A stretch of 48,282 nucleotides of DNA, taken from NCBI GenBank assembly GCA_023435025.1, contig JAEYSE010000123.1, forward strand, positions 1 through 48,282, written 5' to 3'. Under the pieces are notes generated by a model that did no database searches, was not told where the DNA came from, and worked only from the letters and a program-made list of their open reading frames with translations. The DNA is from Bacillota bacterium. GTDB taxonomy: Bacteria; Bacillota; Clostridia; Christensenellales; CAG-138. Each line of letters begins with the position of its first letter. Position 1 is the stretch's first letter. Below, in pieces: positions 8,339 through 16,597 of the stretch. A program made the translations under genes and the position numbers.

Positions 8339-9574
8339 ATGAAGTCCACTAAAAAGATCGTAGCCCTTCTCGTAGCGTTGCTCATGCTTACTGCCCTTGT
8401 GGGCGGGTGCGCAGCGCCCTCAGCAACCAGTGAGCCGACGGCCGCGCCCGCCGCTCCCGAAACGCAAGAGCCTGCTGCCCCCGCGGCAACCGAAGCTCCT
8501 GCAGGAGAACCCATCAAGATCGGCTATGTTAGCGCGCTTTCCGGCGACACAGCTCTTTGGGGCCAGGCAGGCCTCAACGGCATGCTGCTCACGGCAGAAA
8601 AGGTCAACGCCAGCGGCGGTATCTTAGGCAGACCGGTTGAGATCATCGGCCTGGACGGCAAAGGCGAAGCTGCGGACTCTGTGAGTGCTTACAAAAAGCT
8701 GGTTGAAGAAGAAGGCGTTGTCGCCGTTGTCGGCACCAACTTCTCCAGCTGCAATATCCCCATCGCGGCTGTTTCTGACGAACTGAAGGTTCCCGTCATT
8801 GCCACCGCCGCTTCCAACGAAAAGGTAACCGTGGATGAGAACGGCAAGCTGCACCCGTACTCCTTCCGCCTTTGCTTCATCGACTCCTTCCAGGGCACGG
8901 TGCTCGGCAAATATGCCGCAACCACGCTGGGCTTTAAGAAGGGCGCGATTATCACCGACATTACCGACGCTTACTCCACCGGCGTAGGCTCCTTCATTAC
9001 GGATGCATTTACTGCCAACGGCGGTACCATGGTTGCTTCCGAGCAGGCGCAGAGCGGCGACAACGATTTCCGTGCACAGCTCACCAAGATTGCGCAGGCA
9101 GAACCCGAAGTGCTCTTCATCCCGTGGATTTATCAGAACGTGGCGCTCATCGCCAAGCAGGCACGCGAGCTGGGCATCAACGCAGTTATGCTCGGTACCG
9201 ACGGTTGGGATAGCAATGAGCTGGCTGACCTCGCGGGCGGCGCGCTCGAAGGCGCTTCTTATGTCTCCCGTATCGGCTTTAATACCCCCGAAGCCAAGGC
9301 TTATGCCGAGGAATACAAGGCGAAGTACAACATCGCGGTTGAAGCCGAGTGCCTGTATGGCAACGACGGTCTGCTCTGGATCAAGGACGCCATTGAACGC
9401 GCCAATTCCACCGAGCCCACCGCCATCCGCGACGCTCTGGAGAACACCGATACGTTCACTGGTTTGCTGGGAGCCATGAAAATGGATGCTGCTACCCATA
9501 ACCCCCAGAGGGAGATTGCGATCTTCACCTGCACGAACGGCGTGTTCGAGTTCAATGGTGTTTACTCTGACTAA
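8339..9574 (+). CDS. livJ: ABC importer substrate-binding lipoprotein, branched-chain amino acid type
   Basis: A 411-residue periplasmic-binding-protein type 1 (Peripla_BP_6) lipoprotein. The signal peptide ends in the lipobox LVGGC with lipidated C24, followed by an Ala/Pro/Glu/Thr linker (about 25-58) that tethers the binding domain to the membrane. IKIGYVSALSGDTALWGQAGLNG is the typical beginning of the Liv family domain. ATG 8339 is chosen because CGGAGGAG stands 6 bases ahead; an earlier in-frame start would bury the signal peptide. LivJ-type proteins bind amino acids but also amides, ureas, aromatic acids and other small polar molecules. The linked catabolic genes make a polyol- or acetoin-related ligand possible (inference). 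Confidence 0.88.
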   Translation: MKSTKKIVALLVALLMLTALVGGCAAPSATSEPTAAPAAPETQEPAAPAATEAPAGEPIKIGYVSALSGDTALWGQAGLNGMLLTAEKVNASGGILGRPVEIIGLDGKGEAADSVSAYKKLVEEEGVVAVVGTNFSSCNIPIAAVSDELKVPVIATAASNEKVTVDENGKLHPYSFRLCFIDSFQGTVLGKYAATTLGFKKGAIITDITDAYSTGVGSFITDAFTANGGTMVASEQAQSGDNDFRAQLTKIAQAEPEVLFIPWIYQNVALIAKQARELGINAVMLGTDGWDSNELADLAGGALEGASYVSRIGFNTPEAKAYAEEYKAKYNIAVEAECLYGNDGLLWIKDAIERANSTEPTAIRDALENTDTFTGLLGAMKMDAATHNPQREIAIFTCTNGVFEFNGVYSD

Positions 9575-9609
9575 TTGTCAGCAGGATTTCGTAATCAGAT
9601 GAACTTTCT

Positions 9610-9650
9610 GGCGGGGAGGCCGCATCTCCTTCCTCCCCGCCTCCTTTTTT
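9610..9650 (+). terminator. Partial terminator between binding protein and permease genes
   Basis: A 10-bp GC-rich stem (9610-9619 with 9632-9641) is followed by TCCTTTTTT. It lies 35 bases after the binding-protein stop, where a leaky terminator would make more binding protein than membrane subunits. Confidence 0.8.
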
Positions 9651-9799
9651 GGATGGAGGGGAGGACGGTTCCCTATATCCTTCCCGTCCTATCTTCCCGA
9701 TTGACGGAATGAGCAGCCCGCCGCATTCTGCGGCAGGCCTCATATCCCGAAAAGGTCTTTCCGCCGCAGGCGGAAACAGCATTGGATTGAGGTGTAAAC

Positions 9800-10672
9800 A
9801 TGTTCCTACAGCAGTTGATTACAGGCATCTCGATCGGCGGCATATACGCCCTGATCGCCACAGGTTATTCGCTGGTATACAGCCTGCTGGATTTCTCCAA
9901 CTGGGCACATGGCGAAGTTGCGATGATTGGCGCCTATGTCGCGTTTATGTCGGTCTCAGCGCTGCAACTTCCTTTTCTTGCATCGGCAGCATTGGGCATT
10001 GTCGGCGCGGCGCTCATCAGCTTTCTCAACGAGCGTTTTGCTTACCGCCGGATCCGCAACAACAAATCGCCCAACATGTTCCTGATGATCGCCGCCATGG
10101 GGCTTTCAATTACCTATCAGAATGCGGCGACACTGATATTTGGCGCAAAATTCAAAATGTATCCCGCGGTGCTCCCGGTCTCGTCGGTTGAGATCGGTGC
10201 CTTCCGCATCGGCGTGCTCGATCTGATCAGCCTGATCATCACGGCCGTTATGTTAATTACTCTGGTGTTGGTTATTAACAAGTCAAAATTTGGTCTCAAT
10301 GTCCGTGCGATTGCCTGCAACAGCCAGACGGCAAGTCTGCTGGGTGTACGCGTTGACCGGAGCGTAGCGATGGTATTCATTTTAGCAGGCGCTCTGGCCG
10401 GATGTGCTGGCATCCTCCTGGGACTCAAATATAACGTCTATCCCACGATGGGTAACGTAGGACTCAAGGCCTTCATCGCTTCGGTTCTTGGTGGGCTTGG
10501 CAGCGTGCCGGGGGCTATCATAGGCGCTATCCTTCTGGGCGTAATCGAAACATTTGCCTCAGGCTACCTTAGCTCCGGTTTGCGGGATCTCATTTCCTTT
10601 ACCTTGCTCATCGTCATACTCCTGGTCAAGCCCAGCGGCTTGATGGGTGTGGACGTGCAGGAAAAGGCCTGA
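9800..10672 (+). CDS. livH: Branched-chain-amino-acid-type ABC permease, LivH family
   Basis: The 290-residue integral membrane protein is hydrophobic throughout, with about eight predicted helices. GISIGGIYALIATGYSLVYSLLDFSNWAHGE at the N terminus is the LivH hallmark (described here by its position, residues 6-36), and the coupling region near ASVLGGLGSVPGAIIGAILLG contacts the ATPase. It follows the leaky terminator and begins the permease/ATPase part of the importer. GAGGTG precedes ATG 9800. It pairs with LivM to form the translocation channel. Confidence 0.9.
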   Translation: MFLQQLITGISIGGIYALIATGYSLVYSLLDFSNWAHGEVAMIGAYVAFMSVSALQLPFLASAALGIVGAALISFLNERFAYRRIRNNKSPNMFLMIAAMGLSITYQNAATLIFGAKFKMYPAVLPVSSVEIGAFRIGVLDLISLIITAVMLITLVLVINKSKFGLNVRAIACNSQTASLLGVRVDRSVAMVFILAGALAGCAGILLGLKYNVYPTMGNVGLKAFIASVLGGLGSVPGAIIGAILLGVIETFASGYLSSGLRDLISFTLLIVILLVKPSGLMGVDVQEKA

Positions 10673-10691
10673 TAAGAAAGTAGGTGCTTCT

Positions 10692-11600
10692 ATGCTGAAC
10701 TCCTTTCAGCAAGGCGTCATCATTCTGACGTGCATTAACATTATAGCCGTGCTGGGCATGTCCATACTGACCGGATTTACACGGCTGTTCTCCTTCGGAA
10801 ACGCGGGCTTCATGTCCATAGGCGCGTATACGTCGGCGATCCTTTCCGTAAAATTGAATTTGCCGTTTGCAGTTACAATGCTGTGCGGCGCCGCATTGGC
10901 TGGCGTAATCAGCTACCTGCTGGGCTCGCTGACCATACGCCTAAAGGGCGACTATTTCCTGATCACTTGCCTTGGCTTTGGCGAAAGCGTACGAGTGCTG
11001 TTTAATTACATACAGCCTGTTACGGGTGGAGCGAGCGGCTTTTCGGGCATACCGGGAGCGACAAGCGTACTGGTTGCTGTGATCTGCGCTGTGGCGGCGT
11101 TTGCCATCGCGTGGACATTCATCCATTCCAAATTCGGCCGCAACCTCACGGCGATCCGCGAGAACGATATGGCGGCGGAAGCCGTAGGCATCAATGTGTT
11201 CCGCTACAAACGGCTGGCTTTCGTGTTCAGCGCGATATTTGCAGGATGGGCGGGCGCGCTGTATGCGCACTATCTCACATTCATTACGCCGGCCATGTTC
11301 AACCTTTCCAAATCCTGCGAATTGATTACCACGACCGTAGTCGGCGGATTGGGCTCCTTGACGGGTTCGGTACTGGGTACGCTTCTGGTTACGCTGCTGC
11401 CGGAGCTTTTCCGGGATTTGGCAGAGTACCGCATGCTGCTCTACGGAATTGCGGTGGTGCTTGTCATTCTGTTGAAACCCGACGGTCTGTATGGGTACAA
11501 GGAGTTCTCCCTGCGCCGTACCATCGCCTGGTTTAAGAACATGCCCGCAAACTTGCATAAGAAGCGGCGCAGCAAGAACATAGGCGACTGTGAGGAATAA
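10692..11600 (+). CDS. livM: Branched-chain-amino-acid-type ABC permease, LivM family
   Basis: The 302-residue membrane protein has the LivM signatures GFTRLFSFGNAGFMSIGAYT and GGLGSLTGSVLGTLLV (the ATPase-coupling region). A basic C-terminal tail ends the protein. I chose ATG 10692, 19 bases after LivH, over an upstream start that would overlap the livH stop and add a charged, non-family extension. The ribosome binding site (AAGTAGGTG) is modest, so translational coupling to livH is likely. It partners LivH. Confidence 0.88.
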   Translation: MLNSFQQGVIILTCINIIAVLGMSILTGFTRLFSFGNAGFMSIGAYTSAILSVKLNLPFAVTMLCGAALAGVISYLLGSLTIRLKGDYFLITCLGFGESVRVLFNYIQPVTGGASGFSGIPGATSVLVAVICAVAAFAIAWTFIHSKFGRNLTAIRENDMAAEAVGINVFRYKRLAFVFSAIFAGWAGALYAHYLTFITPAMFNLSKSCELITTTVVGGLGSLTGSVLGTLLVTLLPELFRDLAEYRMLLYGIAVVLVILLKPDGLYGYKEFSLRRTIAWFKNMPANLHKKRRSKNIGDCEE

Positions 11601-11604
11601 GCAT

Positions 11605-12372
11605 ATGAAACCAGTTCTTGAAATGCGTCATGTTGAAAAGCACTTTGGTGGAGTCCGCGCGATAGACGACTTCAGCGTTATAATCGAGGAAGGCACCGTC
11701 CATGGGCTCATCGGCCCCAACGGTGCGGGCAAAACCACCATATTTAATACTATTACGGGCATCTATAAGCCCAATGCGGGAAACATCTTTTTCTATGAAA
11801 AGGATATCACCGCTACCACGCCGCATGGTGTTGCGAGCCTGGGAATCGGGCGTACGTTTCAAAACATTCGCTTGTTTGGAAATATGAGCGTTCTGCAGAA
11901 CGTCATCATGGCAAGTTCCATGGACGCGAAGTACACCTTGCCCGAAGCGCTGTTGCGTCTTGGACGTTACCGCGCTTGCGAGAAGGAAATTCGCGAAAAA
12001 GCAATGGGACTGTTAGAGGCTGTAGGCTTAGAGGACCGTGCGCAGGAACGCGCAAATTGCCTTCCTTATGGCCATCAGCGTAAGCTGGAAATTGCGCGCG
12101 CAATGGCGCTCAACCCCAAGCTGCTGCTTCTTGATGAGCCGGCTGCGGGAATGAATACCGACGAGTCGCTGGACTTGGTCGCGTTCATCCAGCAGATAAA
12201 AAAGCGGTTCGGCATCACGATACTAATGATCGAACACCATATGGACGTCGTCACCAACCTGTGCGATGCGGTAACGGTGCTCAACTTTGGCAAAATAATT
12301 GCCGAAGGCACGCCAACACAGGTTAAGAACAACCACGTTGTGATCGATGCATATCTGGGGGTGGAAGAATAA
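11605..12372 (+). CDS. livG: Branched-chain-amino-acid-type ABC transporter ATPase, LivG family
   Basis: The 255-residue nucleotide-binding subunit has Walker A GPNGAGKTT, the ABC signature region LPYGHQRKLEIARAM (in place of LSGGQ, as is normal in LivG), Walker B LLLLDEPAAGMN and the switch histidine in MIEHHMDVV. The start is ATG 11605, 4 bases after livM, with GTGAGG ahead; the GTG at 11590 lies inside livM and is less likely. The stop overlaps the livF start (TAATG). Confidence 0.92.
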   Translation: MKPVLEMRHVEKHFGGVRAIDDFSVIIEEGTVHGLIGPNGAGKTTIFNTITGIYKPNAGNIFFYEKDITATTPHGVASLGIGRTFQNIRLFGNMSVLQNVIMASSMDAKYTLPEALLRLGRYRACEKEIREKAMGLLEAVGLEDRAQERANCLPYGHQRKLEIARAMALNPKLLLLDEPAAGMNTDESLDLVAFIQQIKKRFGITILMIEHHMDVVTNLCDAVTVLNFGKIIAEGTPTQVKNNHVVIDAYLGVEE

Positions 12373-13073
12373 TGCTCAAGATTGAAAACCTCAAGGCGGC
12401 ATACGGCGGCATCGAGGCGCTCAAGGGAATCTCCCTGGAAGCGAACGAAGGCGAGATCGTGGCGGTGCTTGGTGCAAACGGCGCGGGCAAATCCACCCTG
12501 CTCAAATGTATCTCTTCTGTCATGAAACCGACGGCGGGCAGCATCCGGTATCTTGACGCTCCCGTTCCGTCCAAGCCATACGACGTTGTAAAAGCAGGCC
12601 TCATCCATGTACCTGAGGCACGGCAAATCTTCGCGAAGCTTACCGTCATGGAGAACTTGCGCGTGGGCTGCAACCTGCGTTCGGATAACGCACAAATTAA
12701 GGAAGATTTTGAGCGCGTATTCACGATGTTTCCGCGCCTGAAGGAACGGCAAACGCAGTATGGCGGCCTGCTTTCGGGCGGCGAACAGCAAATGCTCGCG
12801 GTTGCGCGCGGCATTATGGCGCGCCCCAAGCTGATGATGCTCGACGAGCCCTCACTGGGCTTAGCGCCCATCATCGTTTCACAAATATTCTCAATCATTC
12901 AGGAAATCAACCGCCAGGGGACGACCATCATTCTGGTGGAACAGAATGCAAACAAGGCGCTCGAAATCTGCGACCGCGCGTACATCCTTTCAGTTGGGCG
13001 CGTACAGGTTTCCGGCACCAGGGATCAGCTTCTGGCTGACGATACGCTGAGCAAAGCGTATCTGGGCGACTAG
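12372..13073 (+). CDS. livF: Branched-chain-amino-acid-type ABC transporter ATPase, LivF family
   Basis: The 233-residue second nucleotide-binding subunit has Walker A GANGAGKST, signature LSGGEQQMLAVARGIM, Walker B LMMLDEPSLGLAP and the characteristic LivF ending of VSGT...AYLGD. Its ATG shares a base with the livG stop, showing coupled translation. With livJ, livH, livM and livG this completes a five-gene importer. The FGGY kinase begins 29 bases later with no terminator between, so import and catabolism share a transcript. Confidence 0.93.
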   Translation: MLKIENLKAAYGGIEALKGISLEANEGEIVAVLGANGAGKSTLLKCISSVMKPTAGSIRYLDAPVPSKPYDVVKAGLIHVPEARQIFAKLTVMENLRVGCNLRSDNAQIKEDFERVFTMFPRLKERQTQYGGLLSGGEQQMLAVARGIMARPKLMMLDEPSLGLAPIIVSQIFSIIQEINRQGTTIILVEQNANKALEICDRAYILSVGRVQVSGTRDQLLADDTLSKAYLGD

Positions 13074-13102
13074 AGCAGCAGAGCAATAAAGGAGGCGGCA
13101 AC

Positions 13103-14554
13103 GTGGCCGTTTATCTGGGAATAGACGCGGGGACCACAAAGATCAAGGCAGCGCTTATGGAGGAAGATAACATCCTGGCGCTCTCTGAACGCAACGCGCA
13201 AACGCTCTCTCCCTTTCCCGGCGCCTGTGAAATGGATATGGAGGCGCTGTGGCGGCTGTTGTGCGATGTGACACGGGAGCTGAGCGAAAAGGCTGCCGAC
13301 GCGTGGCACAGGCTCAGTGGCGTTGCCATCTGCGCCCAAGGAGACGGCATGTGGCCCATAGACGCAAACGGGCAGCCTGTTGGAAACGCCATACTTTGGA
13401 ACGATACACGCGCGCGCAAGGGCATTGAGAATGATCGGGAGATGAGCGATTTATTAGTCTCCCGTTCTTCCACGGCGCTTTTTGCGGGCGCTTACCCCGT
13501 CATTCTGCAATGGCTCAAGCAGGAAAGATCATCCGATTATGAACGTATTGCGCATGTGTTCCACTGCAAGGATTGGCTTAACTTCCGGCTTACCGGCATC
13601 GTTGCTTCGGATTATTCGGACCAGTCCACCGCATCCATAGACATATTCACCAAGGATTATGTGGATGAGATGTTCGATCGGTTGGATATCCCGGAAATGA
13701 AGGACGCGCTGCCGCCGCTTTACCCGAGCACGCATGTGCTTGGTTGCGTGACCGAGCAGGCGCACAAAGAGACCGGGCTTCCAATAGGGGTACCCGTTGT
13801 GACAGGCTGCATCGATGTTGCGTCGGTCGCTTTGGGCGTGGGCATGCGTAACGCGGGCGATGGCTGCTGCATACTTGGCACCACGCTGTGCTGCGAAATG
13901 CTGCTTGACGCGGCGCAGGTGGATGTTTCCGATACCAACGGAAGCGCTCTTTGCAGCGTGTTGCACGGCAAATACAACCGGGTGATGGCGGCCAACAGCG
14001 GAACAGCCTCCATCGATTGGGTACGAAACCTCTTATGCCCCGAAGTTGGCTTTGATATAATCGACCAATCGCTGAAAAATGTGCCTGCTGGGAGCAACGG
14101 CGTTCTGTTTCATCCTTATTTATATGGCGAGCGCGCGCCGTTCCGCGACCCATGCGCCTGCGGCGGCTTTTATGGGCTGCGCGCGGATCATACTCGCTTT
14201 GACCTGCTGCGGGCCGCCTATGAGGGCATGGCGCTTTCGCTTCGGGATTGCTTTGAACATCTGCCGCAGTCCGAAGGCCCAATCTATCTTTCAGGCGGCG
14301 GCGCGCAAAGCGATTTTATCTGCCAGCTTGTTGCCGATACGCTCAACAAGACCGTGCTGCGCCCCAACCGCAAAGAACTTGGCATACAGGGCATCGTCAG
14401 AACCGCGCGTCTGGCTCTGGAAAATTGCCTGCCTGACGCCTGCGGCGAGTACACAAGCTTCTTGCCCGACGCCGGGACACACCGCGTCATGGATCGTCTC
14501 TACAGCGAATTTGTTGGGCTGCGCAAGCAGGCCCCCTATTGGCATGCCCGCTGA
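13103..14554 (+). CDS. FGGY-family carbohydrate kinase
   Basis: The 483-residue kinase of the actin-like ATPase fold starts with YLGIDAGTTKIKAAL (phosphate-binding loop 1) and has AICAQGDGMWPID and ILWNDTRA in the substrate region of the N-terminal FGGY domain, and YLSGGGAQSDFICQLVADTLN in the C-terminal ATP-binding domain. The GQGDG-W-ID pattern resembles erythritol and L-xylulose kinases more than glycerol kinase, but the substrate is not certain. The start is GTG 13103, 6 bases after a perfect AAAGGAGG. It directly follows the importer genes and precedes two alcohol dehydrogenases and an isomerase, indicating catabolism of a polyol or ketose. Confidence 0.85.
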   Translation: MAVYLGIDAGTTKIKAALMEEDNILALSERNAQTLSPFPGACEMDMEALWRLLCDVTRELSEKAADAWHRLSGVAICAQGDGMWPIDANGQPVGNAILWNDTRARKGIENDREMSDLLVSRSSTALFAGAYPVILQWLKQERSSDYERIAHVFHCKDWLNFRLTGIVASDYSDQSTASIDIFTKDYVDEMFDRLDIPEMKDALPPLYPSTHVLGCVTEQAHKETGLPIGVPVVTGCIDVASVALGVGMRNAGDGCCILGTTLCCEMLLDAAQVDVSDTNGSALCSVLHGKYNRVMAANSGTASIDWVRNLLCPEVGFDIIDQSLKNVPAGSNGVLFHPYLYGERAPFRDPCACGGFYGLRADHTRFDLLRAAYEGMALSLRDCFEHLPQSEGPIYLSGGGAQSDFICQLVADTLNKTVLRPNRKELGIQGIVRTARLALENCLPDACGEYTSFLPDAGTHRVMDRLYSEFVGLRKQAPYWHAR

Positions 14555-14627
14555 CAAATAGCGGATTGCCTGTGGCAGTGCCGCAGGATTAGATAGCAAT
14601 TTATAGTCAGGAAAAAGGAGAAGAAGT

Positions 14628-15662
14628 ATGCGTGCATTGGTAAAGACCAAAATCGAGCCGGGTAACTTTCAACTGATGGAGATAGACACTCCTGTCCCCG
14701 GACCGGATCAGGTCAGAATAAAGGTCAAACGTGCCGGCATCTGCCAGACAGATAACGTGTATATAAACGAGGGCGGCTTCGCGCTGCATCCTCCCGTCGT
14801 ACTTGGTCACGAAGTATCGGGCGTTGTGGATATGGTGGGATCCAATGTAGAGGGCATCAGTATTGGTGACCGCGTATTGTCGCAGACGACCTACCATGTA
14901 TGCGGCCATTGCCGTTTCTGCAAGCGCGGTGAGTTTAACCATTGCCCCGAACGCCGTGGCATAGGTTCCGCTGCGAACGGCGCATTTGCAGAATATGTTG
15001 TCACATGGAAGGGCAGCGTTATGAAGATGCCGGACAGCATGACGTTTGATCAGGCTGCATCCATAGAGCCGCTTTCCTGTGGCGTACATGCGCTGACCGA
15101 ACGCACGCAGTGCGGAGTCAACGATGTGGTTGTCATACTCGGGCCTGGCCCCATCGGGCTGTATGCGGCACAGGTGGCGAAAGCGCAGGGTTCGTACGTC
15201 ATCGTAGCCGGGCTTACGCATGATGCGCCGCGTATGGAACTTGCGCTGAAATTGGGCATTGATCGCGCCGTGGATCTCCAAAAGGAAGACCTGGGCAAGA
15301 TCTGCAAGGAGCTCACCGAAGGCTACGGCGCCGATGTTGTTGTCGAAGCCACGGGTTCGAGCAAAGCGGTAGACCTTGCGATGAATGTGATCGCGCGCCG
15401 CGGCACGTTTGTGCCCATGGGCGTATTTAACCATACGATCGATGTGGATTTCCACAATATTAAAAAGAAGGAACTCACCGTGCAGGGCTCCCACGCACAG
15501 ATCCCCACTTCGTGGGAAAAGGCCATTCGGCTGGTGCGTCTGGGTAAAGTCAATGTGGATGCGATCATTTCCCATGTCTTCCCGATGAGCCAATGGGAAG
15601 ATGCCTTTGAGGTCGTAAAGAACAAACAGGGCCTTAAAGTGATGATAGATCCCGAGCACTAA
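14628..15662 (+). CDS. Zinc-dependent alcohol/polyol dehydrogenase (MDR family), first copy
   Basis: The 344-residue medium-chain dehydrogenase has catalytic zinc ligands C39, H61 and E62 (GHE), a structural-zinc cysteine cluster in CGHCRFCKRGEFNHC, and a Rossmann motif GPGPIGLYAAQVA for NAD(P). Family members oxidise sorbitol, threonine, galactitol or similar secondary alcohols. ATG 14628 follows an AAAAGGAGAAG site. It lies 73 bases after the kinase and 26 before the C_GCAxxG_C_C gene. The Asp/Glu that would define NAD preference after the glycine motif is not clear, so the cofactor is left open. Confidence 0.87.
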   Translation: MRALVKTKIEPGNFQLMEIDTPVPGPDQVRIKVKRAGICQTDNVYINEGGFALHPPVVLGHEVSGVVDMVGSNVEGISIGDRVLSQTTYHVCGHCRFCKRGEFNHCPERRGIGSAANGAFAEYVVTWKGSVMKMPDSMTFDQAASIEPLSCGVHALTERTQCGVNDVVVILGPGPIGLYAAQVAKAQGSYVIVAGLTHDAPRMELALKLGIDRAVDLQKEDLGKICKELTEGYGADVVVEATGSSKAVDLAMNVIARRGTFVPMGVFNHTIDVDFHNIKKKELTVQGSHAQIPTSWEKAIRLVRLGKVNVDAIISHVFPMSQWEDAFEVVKNKQGLKVMIDPEH

Positions 15663-15688
15663 GATATATAGAAACGGAAGTGAATGGC

Positions 15689-16573
15689 ATGGTGCCTAGA
15701 GATATCGAATACGCGGCCCTTACGGCGTTTGCCGGGTTGGATACAAAGGAAGCGGAACGCCTTGCAAGGCTTGCCTCTGAGGAAGCTGCTGCTATAACTG
15801 TTTCTCAGGATGGCGTACCCCAAAACCTGCCCGCCGGAGAGATGGCCCTTTTAGGCGCTGCGATTGCGGTGCGTTTTGCCGGAGAGCTACCCCATTATTT
15901 ATGCAAGGCGCTCGCCTCCTGCATCCGGGAAACGGAGCTTCTGGGGCAGGAACTGCGCGACTATGTACGTGAGCGCTACGCGCTTACACGTATGCCCGAA
16001 ATGGTTCAGCTTATAAGTACACAGCTTGAAAAGCTGCGGCAGGGCAGATTCATTGAGGAGCCCTGCAGGGTGGAAATGATCAAAACCGCTTACCGCGATG
16101 GGTTCCATTACGAAAAGCATTGCCGCGGCTGCGCGCAATGCACGATAGCGGCAATGTTCAAGATTAGCGGCAAGGAGGAAACACATCTCTTCCGTGCTGC
16201 AAACGGGTTCGCCGCGGGCATGGGCCTGTTTGGGGACGGCGTTTGCGGCGGCTACGCAGGCGGGCTGTTGTTTATGGGAACCTACGCGGGCAGGCGCTTT
16301 GAGTACTTCGATAACGACAAGGAAGAAAAAGATCAAAGCATGCACCTTGCAGACCTGCTGCACAGCCGGTTTATTGAGACATACGGCAGTGTGATCTGCC
16401 ATGATATCCACAGGGAGATTTTCGGCAGGGCGTTCTTTATCCGGGACGCAGCCGAAAAAGCAGGATTCGAGGAGGCGGGCGCACATACGGCGGATAAATG
16501 TACCGTTGTCGTCGCTACGGCCGCCGCATGGACTGCGGAGATACTCCTTGATGAAGGATACCTGACCTGCTGA
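15689..16573 (+). CDS. C_GCAxxG_C_C family putative redox protein with N-terminal extension
   Basis: The 294-residue protein has two parts. Residues about 1-120 are mostly helical and I do not recognise them. The C-terminal half matches the C_GCAxxG_C_C family: Cys-rich stretch HCRGCAQCTIAAMF, then a Gly-rich segment with GDGVCGGYAGG and a final conserved Cys in DKCTVVVATAAAW. The family is predicted to be redox-active through its cysteines; no reaction is established. ATG 15689 is preferred over GTG 15680 because GGAAG ends immediately before the GTG. Its place beside a thiol-disulfide reductase and a methionine gamma-lyase-like gene suggests thiol chemistry (inference). Confidence 0.75.
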   Translation: MVPRDIEYAALTAFAGLDTKEAERLARLASEEAAAITVSQDGVPQNLPAGEMALLGAAIAVRFAGELPHYLCKALASCIRETELLGQELRDYVRERYALTRMPEMVQLISTQLEKLRQGRFIEEPCRVEMIKTAYRDGFHYEKHCRGCAQCTIAAMFKISGKEETHLFRAANGFAAGMGLFGDGVCGGYAGGLLFMGTYAGRRFEYFDNDKEEKDQSMHLADLLHSRFIETYGSVICHDIHREIFGRAFFIRDAAEKAGFEEAGAHTADKCTVVVATAAAWTAEILLDEGYLTC

Positions 16574-16597
16574 ATGCTGGCGGAAAAGGAGAAACAT